From: Acanthaster planci
Taxonomy: Eukaryota; Echinodermata; Asteroidea; Valvatida; Acanthasteridae
Length of the DNA: 47,393 nucleotides
Direction: 5' to 3'
Assembly: GCF_001949145.1 (NCBI RefSeq)
Contig: NW_019091360.1
Location: 383,088-430,480 of the forward strand
Part shown: piece after piece, positions 43,405-47,393 of the stretch
Numbering within the stretch: the first letter of the stretch is position 1
Layout: every line of letters starts with the position of its first letter
Program-made: the position numbers and the translations under genes
Notes under the pieces: generated by a model
Databases searched by the model: none
Seen by the model: only the letters and a program-made list of their open reading frames with translations
What the model was told of the DNA's origin: nothing

Positions 43405-43781
43405 CAAGTGATTATCTTTATAACAAAGAAGAAATTGACATGCACAGCAACTTGGTTACTGCATCAAAAGTCACACACAAAAGCACTCTACACCAAGCAA
43501 AAATGACCCATGAATGGACAACATTTTAAACAACCAATGACAAAGGGAACACCTGTTTCATCAAAATGATGTGCATGAGTGGTTTCTGTATTGGGATGCC
43601 ATCCTTAGTGACAATGCATAAACATTATTGAAAAGTAATGATTGTGACTTCTTTATTTCATCCTGTGACATTGATTTCTGCATAAAACTTAAGGATCATT
43701 CTGTTACATTCTGTGACTTTGATGCAGTAACCAAGTTGCTCTGCATGTCAATTTCTTCTTTGTTATAAAGATAATCACTTG
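43405..43781. mobile_element. Foldback element with ~70-bp nearly perfect arms
   Basis: The arm at 43405-43474 starts CAAGTGATTATCTTTATAAC and is the reverse complement of 43713-43781, with one mismatch and a one-base indel. The spacer of about 240 bp is non-coding. The high identity indicates a young insertion or continuing gene conversion between the arms. It lies just 3' of the piggyBac element. Confidence 0.9.
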
Positions 43782-44193
43782 TTTTGGGGCGTGTGATTAG
43801 TAAGGGGTATTACCTGTGTACAAAAATTGTTTATTTCTTGAGTAAATTTTTATGTGTGGCCTTTGACAGAAGTGGCAAATTTCTTTTGCTGTCTAGTGTA
43901 ATTTTCTATATGTAGGTACATGGGATATTCGTATTCATGTAGAGTAAACTCCATCTACTGAAGTATACAAAATATAGTGCAATTTTTTATGAGGCATCCT
44001 GTCGCGACGCACTTCTTTTCACATTGCAGTAGTCTTAGTTTCAAGATGTTCTTCCTGGTGTTTGGTGGGTGACAGTAGTTTGTGTCTATTGTGGTTGTGA
44101 TAGGATCCTCTTGCAGTGACAGTTAATCAAGCACATCTACAACAGCGTTTTTAAGTGGCTGTGAAAGCTTATCCACACATCAGTCCTAATCAG
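43782..44193. other. Non-coding DNA
   Basis: No exon or element recognised. The remaining caspase exons were looked for here (SHG and QACxG signatures) and not found. Confidence 0.45.
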
Positions 44194-44787
44194 TTTGGCA
44201 CTTTATGCCGGGGCATTTTTCAATGTTGATGATGCTGGGCCGACATGACTATCATTTTTTCAGTTTTCAAAATCCTTCAAAAATTCATCATTTCATTTAA
44301 CGGTCGTTTATAGCCGCACCAAGTAATGTTTAGGCACTACTCTAAGTTGACAGGTGGCCTTCATTGATGCCCGAGTATTTCAGCCAGGCCAGCAGCCTTG
44401 TAAACATAGCCCAGATTGTGCGGTGTTGTATAACTGTCTTTTGTTCATGAACCTGGCTTAGTGCACTGCTGACCTTTTTTCAATAGCAGCCAGATTAGCG
44501 TGCAGCAGTGCTGTGTGGCTCATCGCTGAGGTGGTGGAGCGCTTTTGTCCCGGTGGTAATCCACTCACTCTCAATGCCCCAAACTCTGGTATACAGTTTC
44601 AAAACAAGGCTGGATTATCACCACTTTTGAGAGTGAAAAATGTCGGTAATGCCCAGCAGCCTGGTCTTTTGTTCGGAGTATGGTCTTTTGTTACAGGGCC
44701 CTGTTTCCTTTGTCCGAGTTTGGAGACCCCGGCCATGCATATAAACCATATGTCTCTGATCCCGGAGTCCCGGCAGGAAGTGGTTAA
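44194..44787 (+). mobile_element. TTAA-type (piggyBac-like) MITE, family A, copy 3
   Basis: About 594 bp in the same orientation as copies 1 and 2. The right end CGGCAGGAAGTGGTTAA is intact; the left end TTTGGCACTTTATGCCGGGG is mutated from TTAACCACTTCCTGCCGGGG. The interior repeats GATGCCCGAGTATTTCAGCC (near 44366) and GGTCTTTTGTTCGGAGTATG (near 44662). The 161-codon frame at 44513-44998 runs out of the element and is not a gene. Confidence 0.82.
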
Positions 44788-45479
44788 AGTGATAAGAATT
44801 ATGCATATCCTACCATTCTTACTACAGTTTGTTGCTGCTTCTGGTCAAACAGAATTATCCAAACCTTCCTGTGTGGCTCGAGTCGCAGATCACGGAATAA
44901 CTTTGGACTGTGGCTTGAAATCATACATAGCACAACTTGTCTTGTACTTGGACAGAAAGACTTGTGACTTGTTTGTGCTTGGACCAAATGACTTGTGACG
45001 TGACCTAGACTTGCACAAATGGACTTGTGACTTGACTTGGACTTGCAAAAGTTGACTTGTTACCACCTCTGGCTTTCGATTAGATCAGTCACGATGTATT
45101 AAAAAAAACCTTGTCAATTTTGACATTTAAACAAACCTGACTGAAAGAAGTTTCTTACAGAGACATTAATTCTGTTGACTTTACTACATGTACATGTATG
45201 TTCCAAAAGGGTATGTTATCATCCGATTTATATTGTGGCAATTTATCTTTGTGTGGTTCTGGTGAGCTTGATTGTTTTGCCACTTCGACATGGGGTGTTT
45301 TGAGTTCTGTTCATAGTCATGCACCTATTACAAAAAATATCCCTGCACTTGTCCGTATGTTACATAGTCAAACAGTGAGATCAGATCGGCTAAAGGAAAT
45401 CCAAACATGAATGGAGAATTACTAGGTTTTATCTTGATTATGAGCTTAGTAGTAAGAATTGTCATGATCTGTGGGGAGC
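44788..45479. other. Non-coding DNA
   Basis: Contains repeats of GACTTG/TTGTGACTTG between about 44925 and 45060, a short degenerate satellite-like tract, and a palindromic TACATGTACATGTA at 45185-45198. No exon recognised. Confidence 0.45.
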
Positions 45480-46440
45480 TTACCACCGCCAAGGTCAAGT
45501 CTTACAAGCGCCACTCCATGTAATACTCCAGGCACATCAACAAACTGACCTTTATGAAACAACGCGGAGATTCCAACATCATCCCTCCAGGCCTTCGACT
45601 CCATGATCCCATTTGGAGCCACAAGTCCTGTTCCATTCTACACAAAGCCAGCCTCACCCTCTTCCGCCACTGCATCAGTACCATTAGATTCACCCTTGCA
45701 TCATTGGACAAGCAGATTTCCACGACCTAGAAGTAGCCTCGTTCTCCAATATCCATGCCTTCAAGGAATCACACCACTGCAAAGTCAACTCCAAGAGCAA
45801 GACCTGTACCTGTTCGAACCTTACGTTGATACTGGCAATGGAATCATCTATATCCCCACACCCACACAGCGCTTCCTTCAATCACCCAGGATCAAGACTT
45901 CATCAACCGGGCCCTTGTCCATAGGGCTTACAACATCTGTGACAAGGAACACCTCACCCACGTTCTACATCCATCACCTGCATCTGAACGGATTCAAGTC
46001 AAGCCAGATTAAGACGCAAGACCTAAGTTCCATCCCTGACTGAAGGGTCACCTATACCCAAGCCTGAGGGCCTCAAGCATGGAATTTGAGTGTACCATAC
46101 AGCCCCTTGAAGATGCAGAATCTGCTAACTTTGCACAAGGACTGGCTGAACCCATGGCACAGGCCAGGTGTATACAAGATCCCCTGTCAGTTTGGAAAAG
46201 TGTACATCGGCAAGACTGGTAAGGACCTCCCGACCAGATTCAATGAGCACAAAGCCCATGGCAGGAAAGGAGAATTTAAGAAATCATCCATCAAGACGAC
46301 CACCAGATCAATTGGAGCCAAGCTGAACTCATTACCAGCATTAAACCTTGATACCTTCACTGCATCGGGGAGGCCACTGAAATCATCAAACACAGCATAG
46401 TCCCCCAAGACATCTGTTTCAGTATTAGTGATGTCTGGCA
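45480..46440 (+). pseudogene. Penelope-like retroelement remnant: N-terminal part joined to GIY-YIG end, RT core missing
   Basis: The first part (about 45525-45720) reads HINKLTFMKQRGDSNIIPPG, then RLHDPIWSHKSC and SLTLFRHCIS, as in the region before the RT of Penelope-like elements. Then NRALVHRAYNICDKEHLTH near 45910-45960 belongs to the region after the RT. A GIY-YIG endonuclease start follows at about 46170-46260: GVYKIPCQFGKVYIGKTGKD, with the conserved pairs and the downstream Arg and His (TRFNEHK). Frame shifts occur after FKKSS. RT motifs themselves are absent. The cut-and-prime nuclease would act in target-primed reverse transcription in intact relatives. Confidence 0.72.
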
Positions 46441-46660
46441 CCCCATCCTCGCATCCCAGTCCAATGGGTCCCCTATACCCCAGGGCATGTTCCTAGCCTA
46501 TGAGTCCTCTGTACTCTTGGTACCCGTCTCCCTTGCTCCCCCTCCTTTGGATTGACACGGTTCTCTGATCATCTGGAGTCCCTTGTTCTGCTTGAGCACC
46601 TTTCCGTTCAATCCTGAGGTGGATCCCAATTTACCATCCTCTCTACACCTCACTGCTTCC
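46441..46660. other. 3' flank of the Penelope-like remnant
   Basis: C/T-rich sequence (CTTGCTCCCCCTCC near 46530) without a legible frame. Confidence 0.35.
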
Positions 46661-46669
46661 TGACATCAT

Positions 46670-47280
46670 GAGCTGCTTTGCCTCTGGATGATCAAATGAG
46701 AGTGGTGTTAAGTGCTTCTCATCGCCCCCTTCTGGCCACACCAGCCCTGGTTCCCTTGACTAACCACACTGCTCGTCCAACCGCCGATTGTCCTCCCCTC
46801 CAGACCAGATCTGTTTCACCAACCAAAGTCTGGTGTTCTCTATCTGTGGTACTGCTCCTCAATATAACATTGATTTTTTATCTCCGTATAATCCACCAAG
46901 GCACCAAAGATCATCTGATGCTTTCCTGCTTATCATCCCACGTACTCAAAACTCATGGGGTGATCGCTGTTTTGCTAATGCCGGCCCTTTTCTCCTCAAG
47001 CGTCACTTGTGACGGACTTGGCACATTATCAATTCTGATTATTATTATGATACTTATTATAAGTATTATTGTTATTATCCTCCTCCTCCTCACCCGTCAT
47101 CCCTACATCTGACCTGCTGGCCATTGTCAAACAATCCTTCCAGTCAGCAGGACTTTCTAATGAAGATGCCTAGATGGCTTCAAACAGTTGACGCCAGTCA
47201 ACATGCAACATCTACAACTCTAGACTACGACATTTTACTTAATGGTGTACAGAGTAAAATCATGCTCCGATCAAAGTTTC
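46670..47280 (+). pseudogene. DIRS-type retrotransposon fragment: RT/RNase H end and start of tyrosine recombinase
   Basis: Frame pieces on the + strand include LLIAPFWPHQPWFP near 46720-46762 followed by QPPIVLPSRPDL, wording found at the end of the DIRS RT/RNase H region, and after a stretch of ATT triplets (47037-47085) QSFQSAGLSNEDA and STCNIYNSRLRHF near 47134-47232, resembling the N-terminal core-binding part of the tyrosine recombinase. Stops interrupt these frames. It appears to continue toward the window end. This copy is separate from that at 39598-39863. Confidence 0.55.
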
Positions 47281-47393
47281 TGTGACTGTAGCCTGGAAAA
47301 ATGACACACCTAAGAAAACTTTAGACACTGGGGGAAACTCGCTTGCAAAATACAAAAAAAATCTTTCGCTGCGGATTATTACAAAAAGATAAA
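47281..47393. other. Window end, unassigned
   Basis: No recognisable frame or element border. The remaining caspase exons are not here. Confidence 0.4.

Noticed and set aside
44513-44998. 161-codon open frame as a gene
   Set aside because: It starts inside family A MITE copy 3 and runs out into flanking DNA. The matching parts of copies 1 and 2 are not open, and no domain is seen.
43357-47393. Remaining caspase exons (His and Cys motifs)
   Set aside because: All three + strand frames were read for SHG and QACxG/QACRG patterns next to splice sites; none was found. Everything legible belongs to mobile elements.

Overview
The window is nuclear DNA of a multicellular animal, not a prokaryote. 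It has spliced exons with consensus GT/AG borders, multi-kilobase introns, a tRNA-derived SINE, and degenerate Ty3/gypsy, DIRS, Penelope-like, LINE and piggyBac elements. The dense TACATGTA-type words, the mix of elements and the caspase type suggest a marine invertebrate (coral-like cnidarian, sponge, echinoderm or amphioxus). I cannot fix the species from the sequence alone.

The one convincing host gene is on the + strand from 5341 to at least 41089. Eight exons can be joined with consistent splice phases. They encode two death effector domains (DED1 5341-5681, DED2 8078-8310), a death domain (14834-15097), a linker (18369-18542), a second death domain (36163-36420), a Gln-rich linker (37888-38019), an acidic linker (40223-40321) and the beginning of a caspase-8-like protease domain (40928-41089). 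The catalytic His/Cys exons are not in the window and should lie beyond its 3' end. The order DED-DED-DD-DD-caspase resembles a FADD-type adaptor and a caspase-8-type initiator protease in one chain. From exon 3 to exon 8 every exon is a multiple of three and phase 1-1, so each could be skipped without changing the frame.

The introns are full of mobile DNA. 1-5334 (upstream of the ATG exon): a 168-bp tandem duplication, a SINE with perfect 12-bp target duplications, and a minisatellite whose unit contains a 16-bp palindrome. Intron 1: a mariner/Tigger-like TIR element with a MITE nested in it. Intron 2: a 2.6-kb TIR element, SINE pieces and a ~145-bp tandem repeat. Introns 3 and 4: TTAA-flanked elements, a hairpin element, a long broken multi-domain element gene (about 23.0-28.4 kb) whose nuclease-like part recalls the FEN1/XPG family, an internally deleted gypsy element, a LINE and a gypsy integrase fragment. 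After the caspase exon: a broken piggyBac transposase with recognisable ends, a foldback, another TTAA element, a Penelope-like remnant without its RT core, and a DIRS fragment running off the end.

Two assembly gaps (19990-20454 and 36824-36937) interrupt the sequence. Most reading frames over 60 codons are chance frames and are left out.
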